A stretch of DNA of 64,000 nucleotides, taken from assembly GCA_964553325.1 (NCBI GenBank), contig CAZKKI010000056.1:4610-68609 (forward strand), read 5' to 3'. Shown one piece after another: positions 41,809 to 50,477 of the stretch (the first letter of the stretch is position 1; each line of letters begins with the position of its first letter). The notes beneath the pieces were generated by a model. It had not been told where the DNA came from. It did not search any database and saw nothing but the letters and a program-made list of their open reading frames with translations. This DNA is from BMS3ABIN04 sp964553325 (GTDB lineage Bacteria; Bacteroidota; Ignavibacteria; Ignavibacteriales; Melioribacteraceae). A program made the position numbers and the translations under genes.

Positions 41809-42378
41809 ATGATTAAATCTTTTTCTTGTAAAGAAACGGAAAAAATATTTAACCGGCAATTTTCCGGTGAATTTCCTCTTGAAATACAAAGAACCGCTTT
41901 AATCAAAATGCGGATGTGGAACCGTGCGTTTTCCCTTTCGGATTTAAAAGCTCCTCCCAATAATAAATTCGGGTTAATGAGAAACGAAAGAAAAGGCAAA
42001 TTTTCCGCCTCCGTCGGTAACAATTGGATTTTATGCTTTTCCGTATCGAACGGCGATTTTTACGACGTGGAATTAATTTCAACAACTATAATAAAAATCA
42101 AGAACGAGAAAATATTTTTTACACCGCTTCACCCTGGTGAAATTTTGGAAAAGGAATTTTTAATTCCGTTATCGTTAAGTCAAAATAAACTCGCTAATTC
42201 AATCGGAGTTCCGCCACGCAGAATCAACGAAATTGTACTTCGCAAAAGGAAAATAACAGCCGATACGGCAATAAAGTTAGGTGGATATTTTAATACCTCA
42301 CCGGAATTTTGGTTGGGTTTGCAAACGGATTACGAACTGGATGTTGAATTCACCAAGCGGAATCAACAAGCCGATTAA
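41809..42378 (+). CDS. Single-frame HigB toxin-HigA antitoxin fusion
   Basis: A 189-residue protein made of two normally separate genes. Residues 1-92 match HigB RelE-like mRNA interferases (IKSFSCKETEKIFNRQFS, LKAPPNNKFGLM). Residues 106-189 match HigA antitoxin of the XRE family (PLHPGEILEKEFLIPLSLSQNKLA, VPPRRINEIV, TADTAIKLGGYFNTSPEFWL). The linker has no stop and no internal ATG. Toxin residues are degraded: the Arg after the conserved Trp is Ile (W73 I74), and the terminal Asp-Tyr-His is STT (91-93). No ribosome site precedes the ATG. The 3' end overlaps the convergent DUF4922 gene by 29 bp. It is probably an autoregulating repressor with an inactive toxin part; that is inference. Confidence 0.88.
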   Translation: MIKSFSCKETEKIFNRQFSGEFPLEIQRTALIKMRMWNRAFSLSDLKAPPNNKFGLMRNERKGKFSASVGNNWILCFSVSNGDFYDVELISTTIIKIKNEKIFFTPLHPGEILEKEFLIPLSLSQNKLANSIGVPPRRINEIVLRKRKITADTAIKLGGYFNTSPEFWLGLQTDYELDVEFTKRNQQAD

Positions 42379-43345
42379 AAATAAGATTGCTAATTGTAAC
42401 TTGATTATAAATTCGCTTTAATCTCTCACCGTCTAACTTCGCAAAATCTTCTTCTCGCGGAACGATTACCAATCCGCTCATATCAACAGCTGCGGGTGAA
42501 ACGGTTAAACGGTCTTCGTTTTCCAAATAATAAAAATCCGGTCTGTGTTTTTCCCGCGGATAAATAATAATTTTCCACTTACCGTTTTCAAAACTCCCTA
42601 CAATATTCATCATCGGTTCTTGTGCACTGCCGGTTAGCTCTCCGAGTTTCGTATTAAATTTATCAAACGTTCGATTGAGTTTTTCTGCATTGTTCCCTTC
42701 AATAAAAAACATTCTTCTTAACCCGTCTTGAACAGCGTAAATTTTAACGGTAGCGGATTCAACTAAAATTTTACCCGTTTGGTTTTTCAGCATTTCATAG
42801 TCCTTTTCAATGGGCATCACGCTTTTCGTACCCGCTTGAAAATGCATATGGTCGGGCGCCGAAGCACCGCATCTGGGTCCGTTATAAAACACCGTTAACT
42901 TATCGCTTAATTCTTTAACCAACGATAGGAAAACCGGAAAGTTTCCGCCGATTTTTTGAGGAGTGTGTTTTTTATTTATAATTGTAAAATGCTCGGGAAA
43001 AATAGGATACGGATTACACAAAATTATATATTCGCTGTTAAATTCAATGCCGCGTTGTTCTTGCGGTAAATTATCCGTACACAAAAAACACTTTCTGTTT
43101 TGAATCGAGGCTTTATCAACCTTTGCCGAAGTTGATTTTATTCTGCCCGGATTAAATTGGGTTTTAACTTCAATGTTATTAATATTAAATATTTTGGTTT
43201 TTACGGATTTCAAATCCGAATAATTTTTAGAGCATAAATTCCAATGATCTTGTTGATGTTTTAACAACGCGAGCGATTGTTCGGCAAAATTTCCGGTTGA
43301 ACCGTACCTTTCCAATTCTTCAGGCGGAATAATTAAATTGCTCAT
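42350..43345 (-). CDS. DUF4922 family protein (HIT-like)
   Basis: A 331-residue protein of the DUF4922 group. It contains CFLCTDNLPQEQRG (about 86-99), CNPYPIFPEHFTI and HMHFQAG (about 166-172), which resemble the nucleotidyl-transfer site of HIT/GalT-like enzymes. Substrate unknown; a sugar-nucleotide or phosphorylase-like reaction is plausible next to a glycosyltransferase. It begins 1 bp after the glycosyltransferase stop and its 3' end overlaps the HigBA gene by 29 bp. Confidence 0.8.
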   Translation of the reverse strand: MSNLIIPPEELERYGSTGNFAEQSLALLKHQQDHWNLCSKNYSDLKSVKTKIFNINNIEVKTQFNPGRIKSTSAKVDKASIQNRKCFLCTDNLPQEQRGIEFNSEYIILCNPYPIFPEHFTIINKKHTPQKIGGNFPVFLSLVKELSDKLTVFYNGPRCGASAPDHMHFQAGTKSVMPIEKDYEMLKNQTGKILVESATVKIYAVQDGLRRMFFIEGNNAEKLNRTFDKFNTKLGELTGSAQEPMMNIVGSFENGKWKIIIYPREKHRPDFYYLENEDRLTVSPAAVDMSGLVIVPREEDFAKLDGERLKRIYNQVTISNLIFNRLVDSAW

Positions 43346-43346
43346 A

Positions 43347-44789
43347 CTACTTCTTAGCGGAATTAAGTTGAATTCTTGCTAAAATTTCAATCGTTCGTAT
43401 TCTGTCTTTATAAACATTGTTTCTGTTAAGGCTTTCGATGTTCAAAGCCGCATCTGTATTGCCTTCCCAGCGCCTGCATCTGTAAATCGGTTCGTATATT
43501 CTTCCTATTTGATATTTGCGAGAAATCGCGAGTCCTACGGCATAGTCTTCACCGTAACTCACGTTCGGTACTTTTATTTTTCTCAATACCGGTGTGTAGA
43601 AAGCTCTCGGTGCGCCCAATCCGTTAATTCTCAATGCATTATTTCTTCCGTTTTCCGGCGTCCATTCTTTATGATCGATTATGCCGGGAGGAATTTCTTC
43701 CAATTCGAAATTCGTCATTTGATACGAGCCTATCACCATTGCGCATTTCTCTTCGTAAAATTTATCGATTATTCTTTGCAATGTTGTTTCGTCGTAATAT
43801 AAATCGTCGCTATCGAGTTGAACGGCAAACTTACCGCATTTAGGATGAAACAGTGCTTCGTTCCAGCAACCTCCTATTCCCAAATCTTTTCTTTCTGGAA
43901 TTATGTGAATCAGCCTATCGTCATTGAACGAACGGATAATATCGGTTGTACCGTCGTTCGAGTGATTATCCACTACAATTAAGTTAAAAGGGAAATTCGT
44001 TTTTTGGTTAAGTACCGAATTTATTGCATCGGCAATTGTTTTCGCCCTATTGTAAACCGGAATAATTACCGTAGCTTCAGTTTCGAAATCGGTCGCATCA
44101 AAATCGACTTGGTCGAACTCCGGTTCAAGGAAAGCACCAATGTTTTTCAAATATTTCGTGAATGCTTGTTCCATTTCGATTTGAACTTCTCTGTTTTTCG
44201 GATCGACGTAATCGAATTGTTTTTCACCGGATTTCCTCCGATCGAATTGCGCCGTAGTATAAAGATATTCGGGAATTCTTATAAAACTTCCTTGCTCCGA
44301 TAAACTTAATCGAAGTTGATACCAACCGGCATATTTGTAGTTTTCCTCCAACCTTTCAACCGCACGTTTCATAGCTTCCGTATTGAGCAACAGCAAAGTT
44401 CCGAAATCGAAATCATCTCTAACGCTTCCGGTCTGATAATCTATTACGGGATGCTTTAACAACTCTTCGCCCTTAAGCTCGAGATAATCGGAATAAACAA
44501 TTGACGCCGAAGTATCCTCCGCCACGGCTACGAGTCTTTCCGTTGCAAATTGACCCAAGCCAGCTAAATCGGCTCGGATTACCAATAAAGTATATTTCGT
44601 GTTCGCATTTGCGCCAATACTTTTAATGGTTTCCGTTGAAAACAGATTTTCGGAAAAAATGGTGTCAAAATTTTCAAAAACTTCTTTTTGAGAAATTACA
44701 TGAATTTTTTCGATTAAATCCGACTTACTCAAAAGTTCGCATGTTTCCCCGGTTTTGCTTCCCATGTTAAATACGAATGCGGTAATCAT
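43347..44789 (-). CDS. Glycosyltransferase family 2 protein
   Basis: A 480-residue, two-domain protein. Residues about 1-225 form a domain resembling an NTP-transferase fold (MITAFVFNMGSKTGETCEL). The second part is a GT-A glycosyltransferase: ATVIIPVYNRAKTIADAINSVL (about 235-256), VVDNHSNDGTTDII and the DxD-like LDSDDLYYD. The acceptor is unknown. The frame can open at a TTG at 44804, but GAGGGAT lies between, so ATG 44789 is preferred. It follows the TonB receptor by 19 bp. Confidence 0.85.
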   Translation of the reverse strand: MITAFVFNMGSKTGETCELLSKSDLIEKIHVISQKEVFENFDTIFSENLFSTETIKSIGANANTKYTLLVIRADLAGLGQFATERLVAVAEDTSASIVYSDYLELKGEELLKHPVIDYQTGSVRDDFDFGTLLLLNTEAMKRAVERLEENYKYAGWYQLRLSLSEQGSFIRIPEYLYTTAQFDRRKSGEKQFDYVDPKNREVQIEMEQAFTKYLKNIGAFLEPEFDQVDFDATDFETEATVIIPVYNRAKTIADAINSVLNQKTNFPFNLIVVDNHSNDGTTDIIRSFNDDRLIHIIPERKDLGIGGCWNEALFHPKCGKFAVQLDSDDLYYDETTLQRIIDKFYEEKCAMVIGSYQMTNFELEEIPPGIIDHKEWTPENGRNNALRINGLGAPRAFYTPVLRKIKVPNVSYGEDYAVGLAISRKYQIGRIYEPIYRCRRWEGNTDAALNIESLNRNNVYKDRIRTIEILARIQLNSAKK

Positions 44790-44808
44790 TTTAATATCCC
44801 TCAAAAAT

Positions 44809-46773
44809 TTAATAATTAAACTTTAATCCAAATAAAATTTCCCTGCCTTTTTCCGGCAGTCCCCATTGAGTATAATAAAGTTTGTCGAAAAAATTATTAA
44901 CTCTTATGAACATTTCCAATCCTGTCCGCTCGAACAACTCAAAATAGTATGAAATTCTAAAATTAACAATCGCGTACGAGGGCAATTTTTGAAAATATTC
45001 GGAACCCTCTTTTAATCCGAATTCTTCGCCGACAAAATTTGCTTCGAAATTAATATTTAAATCGGCCAACGGCATATAAGTCATTTGCATACCGGCAATA
45101 AAACACGGTTTGTATTCCAATGTATCGGTAAACGAGCCGCTTTCATTTTCCGCAAAAGAGTTTAAGTACGAAATGTTTAACTTCAAATCTAAATTGTTTT
45201 TTAAATGAAAGCGGGAAGAAACTTCTCCACCCCAAGTTCTTATTTTACTTTTATTAACTCTTTTAAACTGTTTTTCCGGCAATGAAATTCTCTGAATTCC
45301 GTTTGTAAGCAACGAATAAAACACGGATGCATTAATCGAGTATAAATCCGAACCCATTTTCCAATTTGTTTCAATGGTGTACACATCTTCCGATTTCAAA
45401 TCGGGATTAGGAACAAATCTGCCGAGTGCACCGGAATACAACTCGCGCAATGTGGGAAAACGGCTTTTCTTCCCAATGCCGAGTTGTGCCGAAAAGTTAT
45501 CGCTGAAAAAGTGTGTTAATTCGGTTTCGAAATTTAGTTTCAACTCGCCGTCCCTTTTCGGTTTGTCTCCGGTCAATGGAGTGAATTGATTATCCATACT
45601 TACTCCGGTTAAAAACGTATATTTCGAAGTATGGTATTCATATTCCGCTCCGATACTAAAAACGTATTGAGAATAAATTTTCTCAACGGGATCGGATAAA
45701 AAACTTTCTTTGTGAAATGCGTTTAGTCCGCTCAAAGCAATTTTCAAGGTGGAAGAATTCGTCAAGTAATTCGAATAAGCCGTACGTCCGTAAACGGAAA
45801 AATCCTTGTTATCTTCTTTATCTTCGAGAATCGAATAAAATTCATCTTTGTATTGTTCTATATTCATCCTAAAACCGGTCAACGATAAAGCATATTCCAG
45901 TTTTTGAAGTGAATCGAACAAATCATGTTTGCCGTTAAGAATGAAAGTTAATTTTCTCCAAAGCGGATATCTCCAGAACCTCGGTTTACCGACTTCTATT
46001 TCAGGAGGAACACCTTTATCCGCATCAATTAACGATATGGACATTGATGTTTGTGAAACACCCGAAAATTTAAACAATACTTTTCCGAAACCGTTAAATC
46101 TTTTATAGTCGCTATTTAATCTAAATGACGAGTTGTTATAATACTCTTTTACGGAATGCGGCAAGGAATATTCGTCGCTTTTTTCATAACCGAGAGAAAA
46201 CAGATATGACATTTTGCCGGCGGTGCCTGAATAATTAAACTTAATATCGTGAGAATTGTTCGTTCCATAGAAATAAGAAAAGTTTCTCAATTCGTCAGCC
46301 GTATCGGGGGTAACGGATGTAATCGCAATAACTCCGCCCAAAGTATTTGCGCCGAATAAGACGGAAGGCGTACCGTTTGAAATCACAACGGAACCAAGCG
46401 CATTTGTCGGTACAAGACTTAAATCGATTCTGTTATCCCAAGCTACGGGAAGCGGAACACCATCGAAAAACAGTGCAAGCTGACGAACACCGTATCCTCT
46501 TAAAAATATTTGACTTTCACCCCTTGAGTTTACTTGCAATTTTAATGCGGGAAAAAATTTTGCTAAGTCCGCAACCGATTTTGCATCCGCTTTTTTAATA
46601 AGTTCCCGTTTCAGTTCAACAATCGGTTTCGGATTTATAAACTCGATACCGCTAACGGTTATTTCTTTCAATTCGTATGTTTTTGTGGAGTCCTGGGGAA
46701 ATAATATCGAAGCTGTGCAAAAAAGAATCGTTAAAAAATATGCAATCGTGGTATAACGGTTTTTTCTCAACAA
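44809..46773 (-). CDS. TonB-dependent outer-membrane receptor
   Basis: A 654-residue outer-membrane transporter. A signal peptide (about 1-25) is followed by a plug domain (about 45-155, with IFLRGYGVRQLALFFDGVPLP and VLFGANTLGGVIAIT) and a 22-strand-type barrel ending in LKFNY. No long N-terminal carboxypeptidase-like domain is present. The substrate is unknown; the downstream glycosyltransferase and DUF4922 genes may hint at a glycan or cobalamin-like ligand, but this is weak. It heads a three-gene operon. Confidence 0.9.
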   Translation of the reverse strand: MLRKNRYTTIAYFLTILFCTASILFPQDSTKTYELKEITVSGIEFINPKPIVELKRELIKKADAKSVADLAKFFPALKLQVNSRGESQIFLRGYGVRQLALFFDGVPLPVAWDNRIDLSLVPTNALGSVVISNGTPSVLFGANTLGGVIAITSVTPDTADELRNFSYFYGTNNSHDIKFNYSGTAGKMSYLFSLGYEKSDEYSLPHSVKEYYNNSSFRLNSDYKRFNGFGKVLFKFSGVSQTSMSISLIDADKGVPPEIEVGKPRFWRYPLWRKLTFILNGKHDLFDSLQKLEYALSLTGFRMNIEQYKDEFYSILEDKEDNKDFSVYGRTAYSNYLTNSSTLKIALSGLNAFHKESFLSDPVEKIYSQYVFSIGAEYEYHTSKYTFLTGVSMDNQFTPLTGDKPKRDGELKLNFETELTHFFSDNFSAQLGIGKKSRFPTLRELYSGALGRFVPNPDLKSEDVYTIETNWKMGSDLYSINASVFYSLLTNGIQRISLPEKQFKRVNKSKIRTWGGEVSSRFHLKNNLDLKLNISYLNSFAENESGSFTDTLEYKPCFIAGMQMTYMPLADLNINFEANFVGEEFGLKEGSEYFQKLPSYAIVNFRISYYFELFERTGLEMFIRVNNFFDKLYYTQWGLPEKGREILFGLKFNY

Positions 46774-46937
46774 AATTTTTCCGGTTTAGTAAAGATTTTC
46801 AAAAATGTAAATATATAGAAAGAATAAGATGATTTGGGAATAAAAAAGGAATGGTTGAGTCAAATCACACTTGTTAATGAAAAACATATATAAATTTTTA
46901 TAATATTTTCAAAGTTTCTATTTGAAAAAACTATGTT

Positions 46938-46945
46938 TATATTTG
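46938..46945 (+). promoter_or_regulatory. Bacteroidetes-type -7 element of an outer-membrane protein gene
   Basis: TATATTTG matches TAnnTTTG exactly, 46 bp upstream of the ATG at 46992. A TTTG at 46921 is only 13 bp away, shorter than the usual 19-bp spacing, so the -33 box is unclear. Confidence 0.4.
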
Positions 46946-46991
46946 GTTAACAACAATATTTATTTTCCCATTTTAAGAAAGGAGTAATTCC

Positions 46992-47558
46992 ATGAAAAAA
47001 GTTATTGCGATTGTGTTGGTTCTTTTTTTATTGGTTGGTGCAAGTAACGCACAAGTCGGCAAAATGTATGTTGAACCGAATTTGACTTTGGCTTTACCAT
47101 TGGGTGATTTCGGTGACGCTAACAACGTCGGGTTCGGCGGTACGGTTACATTTATGTACAGAGTAATCCCTCAAATGGATTTAACCGGTTCTCTCGGTTA
47201 TTTGACTTGGGGATATAAAAATTTTGACGGAAGCTTCAGTTCAATTCCCTTCCTGGTTGGTGCAAGATATTATTTCTCTCAAGGAAGTATCACTCCTTAT
47301 GCCGGAGCGGAATTAGGATTGCATTTCAACAGTGCAAGCATTGAAATCCCAACATATGAAGTATTTGGTCAAACTTTCGGCGGTGGTACAACAACAGCAT
47401 CAAGCACGGATTTCGGACTAGGTTTCGGCGGTGGCGCAGTATTTCAGGCCGGTGCCAACTTAATGTTGGATGCAACTTTACAATATAATTTAATCGCTTC
47501 GTCCGGTTCCGCTAGTTATTTAAGCATTGAACTAGGCGCAAAATTCGGTATAAACTAA
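46992..47558 (+). CDS. Outer-membrane beta-barrel protein
   Basis: A 188-residue protein with a signal peptide (cut near SNAQ) and an eight-strand-type barrel like OprF/OmpW-like or porin-family domains: YVEPNLTLALPLGDFGDANNVGFG, FLVGARYYFSQGSITPYAGAELGLHF and a final LSIELGAKFGIN. AAAGGAG precedes the ATG. Function unknown. A bidirectional terminator separates it from the next gene, which is convergent. Confidence 0.85.
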   Translation: MKKVIAIVLVLFLLVGASNAQVGKMYVEPNLTLALPLGDFGDANNVGFGGTVTFMYRVIPQMDLTGSLGYLTWGYKNFDGSFSSIPFLVGARYYFSQGSITPYAGAELGLHFNSASIEIPTYEVFGQTFGGGTTTASSTDFGLGFGGGAVFQAGANLMLDATLQYNLIASSGSASYLSIELGAKFGIN

Positions 47559-47576
47559 ACAAAAATATGATTATAA

Positions 47577-47606
47577 AAAAAACGGCATATTTCTATGCCG
47601 TTTTTT
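47577..47606. terminator. Bidirectional terminator
   Basis: AAAAAACGGCATA (47577-47589) and TATGCCGTTTTTT (47594-47606) form a perfect 13-bp stem with a TTTC loop and T-runs on both strands, between two converging barrel genes. Confidence 0.85.
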
Positions 47607-47630
47607 CTTTTTAAATAGACAAAACGGAAA

Positions 47631-48104
47631 TTATAATTCGTATCTTATTCCGCTTGTAATAGTAAAATAGAATACCGAGGAGCCCGAAACAAAAACAGGC
47701 CCGAATTGCAAATCCGCCGGCACGTAAATACGGGGTGCAACGGGAATATTTACACCGCCTCCGAATCTCAAACCGAAATACGGTCCGCCCGTTAAGAAAA
47801 ATAAACTAAATCCTCCGTTAACATAAGGTTTTACATTCGAACCGATTACATTTATGTAATATTTGAAATAATTCGCCCACTCAATTGGCGTGCCCTCTTG
47901 AGTATTAATATTAAATTCCGAACCTGCGGCCATATTTCTATTAAACTTAATCTCCGCCATAGGACCAATATGTAAACCCGCAATACTTGATGCCACCGAT
48001 ATACCGAATCTGCCTCCGACTATCCAATTGGGTTTTTGGCCGAAAGAAGAATCGGTTAGAAAAAACAGAAAAACAAAAGAAATAACAACAATTATTTTTT
48101 TCAT
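47631..48104 (-). CDS. Small outer-membrane protein
   Basis: A 157-residue protein with a signal peptide (cut near SFGQ) and short amphipathic strands (VGGRFGISVASSIAGLHIGPMAEIKF, YVNGGFSLFFLTGGPYFGLRFG) ending in ITSGIRYEL. It is a likely small beta-barrel; no family recognised. GAGGGG precedes the ATG at 48104. Confidence 0.75.
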   Translation of the reverse strand: MKKIIVVISFVFLFFLTDSSFGQKPNWIVGGRFGISVASSIAGLHIGPMAEIKFNRNMAAGSEFNINTQEGTPIEWANYFKYYINVIGSNVKPYVNGGFSLFFLTGGPYFGLRFGGGVNIPVAPRIYVPADLQFGPVFVSGSSVFYFTITSGIRYEL

Positions 48105-48257
48105 AGAACCCCTCGCAATTTTATTGAAATAATTTTACTATTGTTTATATTTGTAAAACAAAAATTTTCCCTTCAAACTTACACTAATATAAAAAATAAC
48201 TTGTAAAAATTTAATAAACCTAATCGATTAATCGCTAACATAAATAAGGAGTATGCT

Positions 48258-48920
48258 ATGAGAAAATTTATACTAACCGCTATTTTTATATTTGCAGGAT
48301 ATAGTTTTGCATCTGCTCAACCCTCTTTGGGTGTTTTTTTAGGATATGGAGTTTCATCTTTCGATAAAGAATTGGTTAGTGGCGTTGATTTGGGTGATGC
48401 CGCGGGCTATTTGCCGGTCGGCGTTCAAGTCGGTTACAGCTTAACCGGCTTGAGTTTCGGTTCCTTAAGTTTTTTAGGCGAATTCAATTATTCGGCGGTT
48501 CCTTTTACCTACGAAACATTCGGTGATATAGGAAACGGAGAAATAAAAACTTCCGAAATAATGGTTAGTCAAACTTTTATAGGCGCCGTTTTTAAAATGA
48601 AATTCGGAACAAGTTTTTTTAATCCGTTCATTCGCTTGGGCGGCGGAGCATATTTAGGAAGCGTTAATCAAGAATTCACCCAAGACGTAAAAGATTATTT
48701 GGAGCAATTCGGAGCCACAATAGAAGATGCGGACATAGATTTTAAAACAGCATTCGGTTTCAATATTGGAGCGGGAACGGATATCCGCATCGGTCAAGTA
48801 ACCGGTTTGTTCGGTGAATTTGTTTATCATATAGTTTCGCGGGAACTCGATATCGACGGGGCAGAATCAAATTCAGCGAACAACTGGGCGATTTTAGTCG
48901 GCTTTCAAATTTCAATTTAA
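48258..48920 (+). CDS. Outer-membrane beta-barrel protein
   Basis: A 220-residue barrel protein with a signal peptide (cut near ASAQ). Strands include LGVFLGYGVSSFDKEL, LPVGVQVGYSLTG, PFIRLGGGAYLGSV and the final AILVGFQISI. AAGGAG precedes the ATG. The 153-bp divergent gap before it carries ACTAATATAAAA (48183-48194) and a TATATTTG. Confidence 0.82.
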   Translation: MRKFILTAIFIFAGYSFASAQPSLGVFLGYGVSSFDKELVSGVDLGDAAGYLPVGVQVGYSLTGLSFGSLSFLGEFNYSAVPFTYETFGDIGNGEIKTSEIMVSQTFIGAVFKMKFGTSFFNPFIRLGGGAYLGSVNQEFTQDVKDYLEQFGATIEDADIDFKTAFGFNIGAGTDIRIGQVTGLFGEFVYHIVSRELDIDGAESNSANNWAILVGFQISI

Positions 48921-48939
48921 TTCCAACATTAAAATTAAA

Positions 48940-48967
48940 CGGAGGCATATATTGCCTCCGCTTTTTT
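48940..48967 (+). terminator. Intrinsic terminator after the barrel gene
   Basis: CGGAGGCA (48940-48947) and TGCCTCCG (48953-48960) form an 8-bp stem with a 5-nt loop, followed by CTTTTTT. Confidence 0.8.
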
Positions 48968-49038
48968 GTATTCCATTTCTTTCGGAAATTCCGGTACAGT
49001 AAAAATTAGCTTTTTGTTTCTACAAAACATGCACCGCA

Positions 49039-49725
49039 CTATAAAATATTAAATTTACATACTACTAAAGCTTGAAAAGTTAAAATTTTATAACTCACAT
49101 CTTCAATAACGTCCGAAATACCGTAACGGAAAGTTAATTGTGGCGATAACGTAATTAAATTTGAAAGCCGTATGTCGATACCCGATCCCGCAGCTAAAGC
49201 GAAGCGGGTATTTGTATTTTTAAGGGTTTCCTTCGATTTTTGAGACTGTTGCCCCCCTTGAAAATAATAACCCGGCGTTGTAATTGTTATCTCGCTTTCA
49301 AGTTCGGCACTTAAATTAAAACCGAGAGCCGGACCGAAAAGAAAATATACACCGACATTCGGAATCCTATATTTAAACATCGTCTCCAGTTGAAAATATG
49401 ATATACTTACATCGTTATCGATGTTAAAACTTACAACTTGCCCGCCTTGATTTTGTGAAGCCGTTTGAGAGGTCGAACCGCTACGGTTATCGTAAAACGC
49501 CATTGTGGTAAGTATTCCGAGCGATTTATCTCTGTTAAACGTCATATCGATCTGCGCCGTAAATGCCATACCGAAGCCGCTTCCGCCTTCGTCGATATCG
49601 GAACCGTTGTGAAGGTTAAAATTCAATCCCAACGCCGGTCCAATCGACATTCTGAATTGAGCGAAAGAAGAGCTAACAAATAGAACCAAGAAAAATATTA
49701 CAAAATAATTAAGTATCTTTTTCAT
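49039..49725 (-). CDS. Outer-membrane beta-barrel protein, last gene of a response-regulator operon
   Basis: A 228-residue barrel protein with a signal peptide (cut near SFAQ) and typical strands (MSIGPALGLNFNLHNGS, ISYFQLETMFKYRIPN, LITLSPQLTFRYGISD), ending ALVVCKFNIL. It follows the two-repeat lipoprotein by 39 bp and probably shares its transcript, which begins with the response regulator at 50478-51092. Function unknown. Confidence 0.8.
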   Translation of the reverse strand: MKKILNYFVIFFLVLFVSSSFAQFRMSIGPALGLNFNLHNGSDIDEGGSGFGMAFTAQIDMTFNRDKSLGILTTMAFYDNRSGSTSQTASQNQGGQVVSFNIDNDVSISYFQLETMFKYRIPNVGVYFLFGPALGFNLSAELESEITITTPGYYFQGGQQSQKSKETLKNTNTRFALAAGSGIDIRLSNLITLSPQLTFRYGISDVIEDVSYKILTFQALVVCKFNIL

Positions 49726-49764
49726 TTTATCCTCCGGTTGAAGTTTGTTTAACTTAATTCATAG

Positions 49765-50475
49765 TTAAGGAATTGTATAAACTACCGATGTTGTATAATC
49801 GCTGCCGTTAGCGGCAATTTTTCCGTAGAAAGTGAATTTCCATTGCTGTCCGCTTGCCACCCCGGTATAACCGCCAAGTATATTCCACGAATCTTTTGTA
49901 AAAACGGTTGTTCCGTCTCCGTTCAGCGTATCGTTAAATCCGTTTACTTGCACGTCAACTTTTACGATGGTTATATCAACGTTTGGTTTGAAAATAAATT
50001 CCGTGGTGTTCGGGTCTTGTCCCGCTCTGTGAGAAATTTCAATCGATACTTGAGAATTACCTCCTGTTCCTCCGCCGGCAACGGTATAATTCACGGTTAC
50101 ATTGAAACTTTGACCGCTGGCGGCAATTTGTCCCGTAATATCAAAAGTCCATTGCTGACCTTGTTGAACGCCGGTATATTCTTCAAGTTCGTACCAAGTG
50201 TCTTTTTTATAAACCGTGTTAGGATCGCCTTGAAGTTCATCGGTAAAATTTTGAATTTTAACTACTACTTTTTGAATTTTCACATCTACGCTGGGTTTAA
50301 TCAAAAATAACGTTCCGCCTTGATTTCCCGGTTGGGTTTTCACTTCGAAGGAAACCGTACCGTTACCGCCGCCGATGTTGGGAATCAACGGGTTGCCCCC
50401 ATCATCGCTACCGTTATTGCAGCCAAATACGGAGGCAAGTAACACTAATATTAATATTTTAAGTTTTGTTTTCAT
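49765..50475 (-). CDS. Lipoprotein with two tandem repeat domains
   Basis: A 236-residue lipoprotein: LVLLASVFGC is a lipobox near residue 19. The mature part is two copies of one beta-domain, at about 43-135 and 140-236. Matching segments are TVYKKDTWYELEEYTGVQQG and TVFTKDSWNILGGYTGVASG, then QQWTFDITGQIAASGQ and QQWKFTFYGKIAANGS. It starts 2 bp after the response regulator stop, so the two are coupled. A recent internal duplication is likely. Function unknown. Confidence 0.82.
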   Translation of the reverse strand: MKTKLKILILVLLASVFGCNNGSDDGGNPLIPNIGGGNGTVSFEVKTQPGNQGGTLFLIKPSVDVKIQKVVVKIQNFTDELQGDPNTVYKKDTWYELEEYTGVQQGQQWTFDITGQIAASGQSFNVTVNYTVAGGGTGGNSQVSIEISHRAGQDPNTTEFIFKPNVDITIVKVDVQVNGFNDTLNGDGTTVFTKDSWNILGGYTGVASGQQWKFTFYGKIAANGSDYTTSVVYTIP

Positions 50476-50477
50476 TT

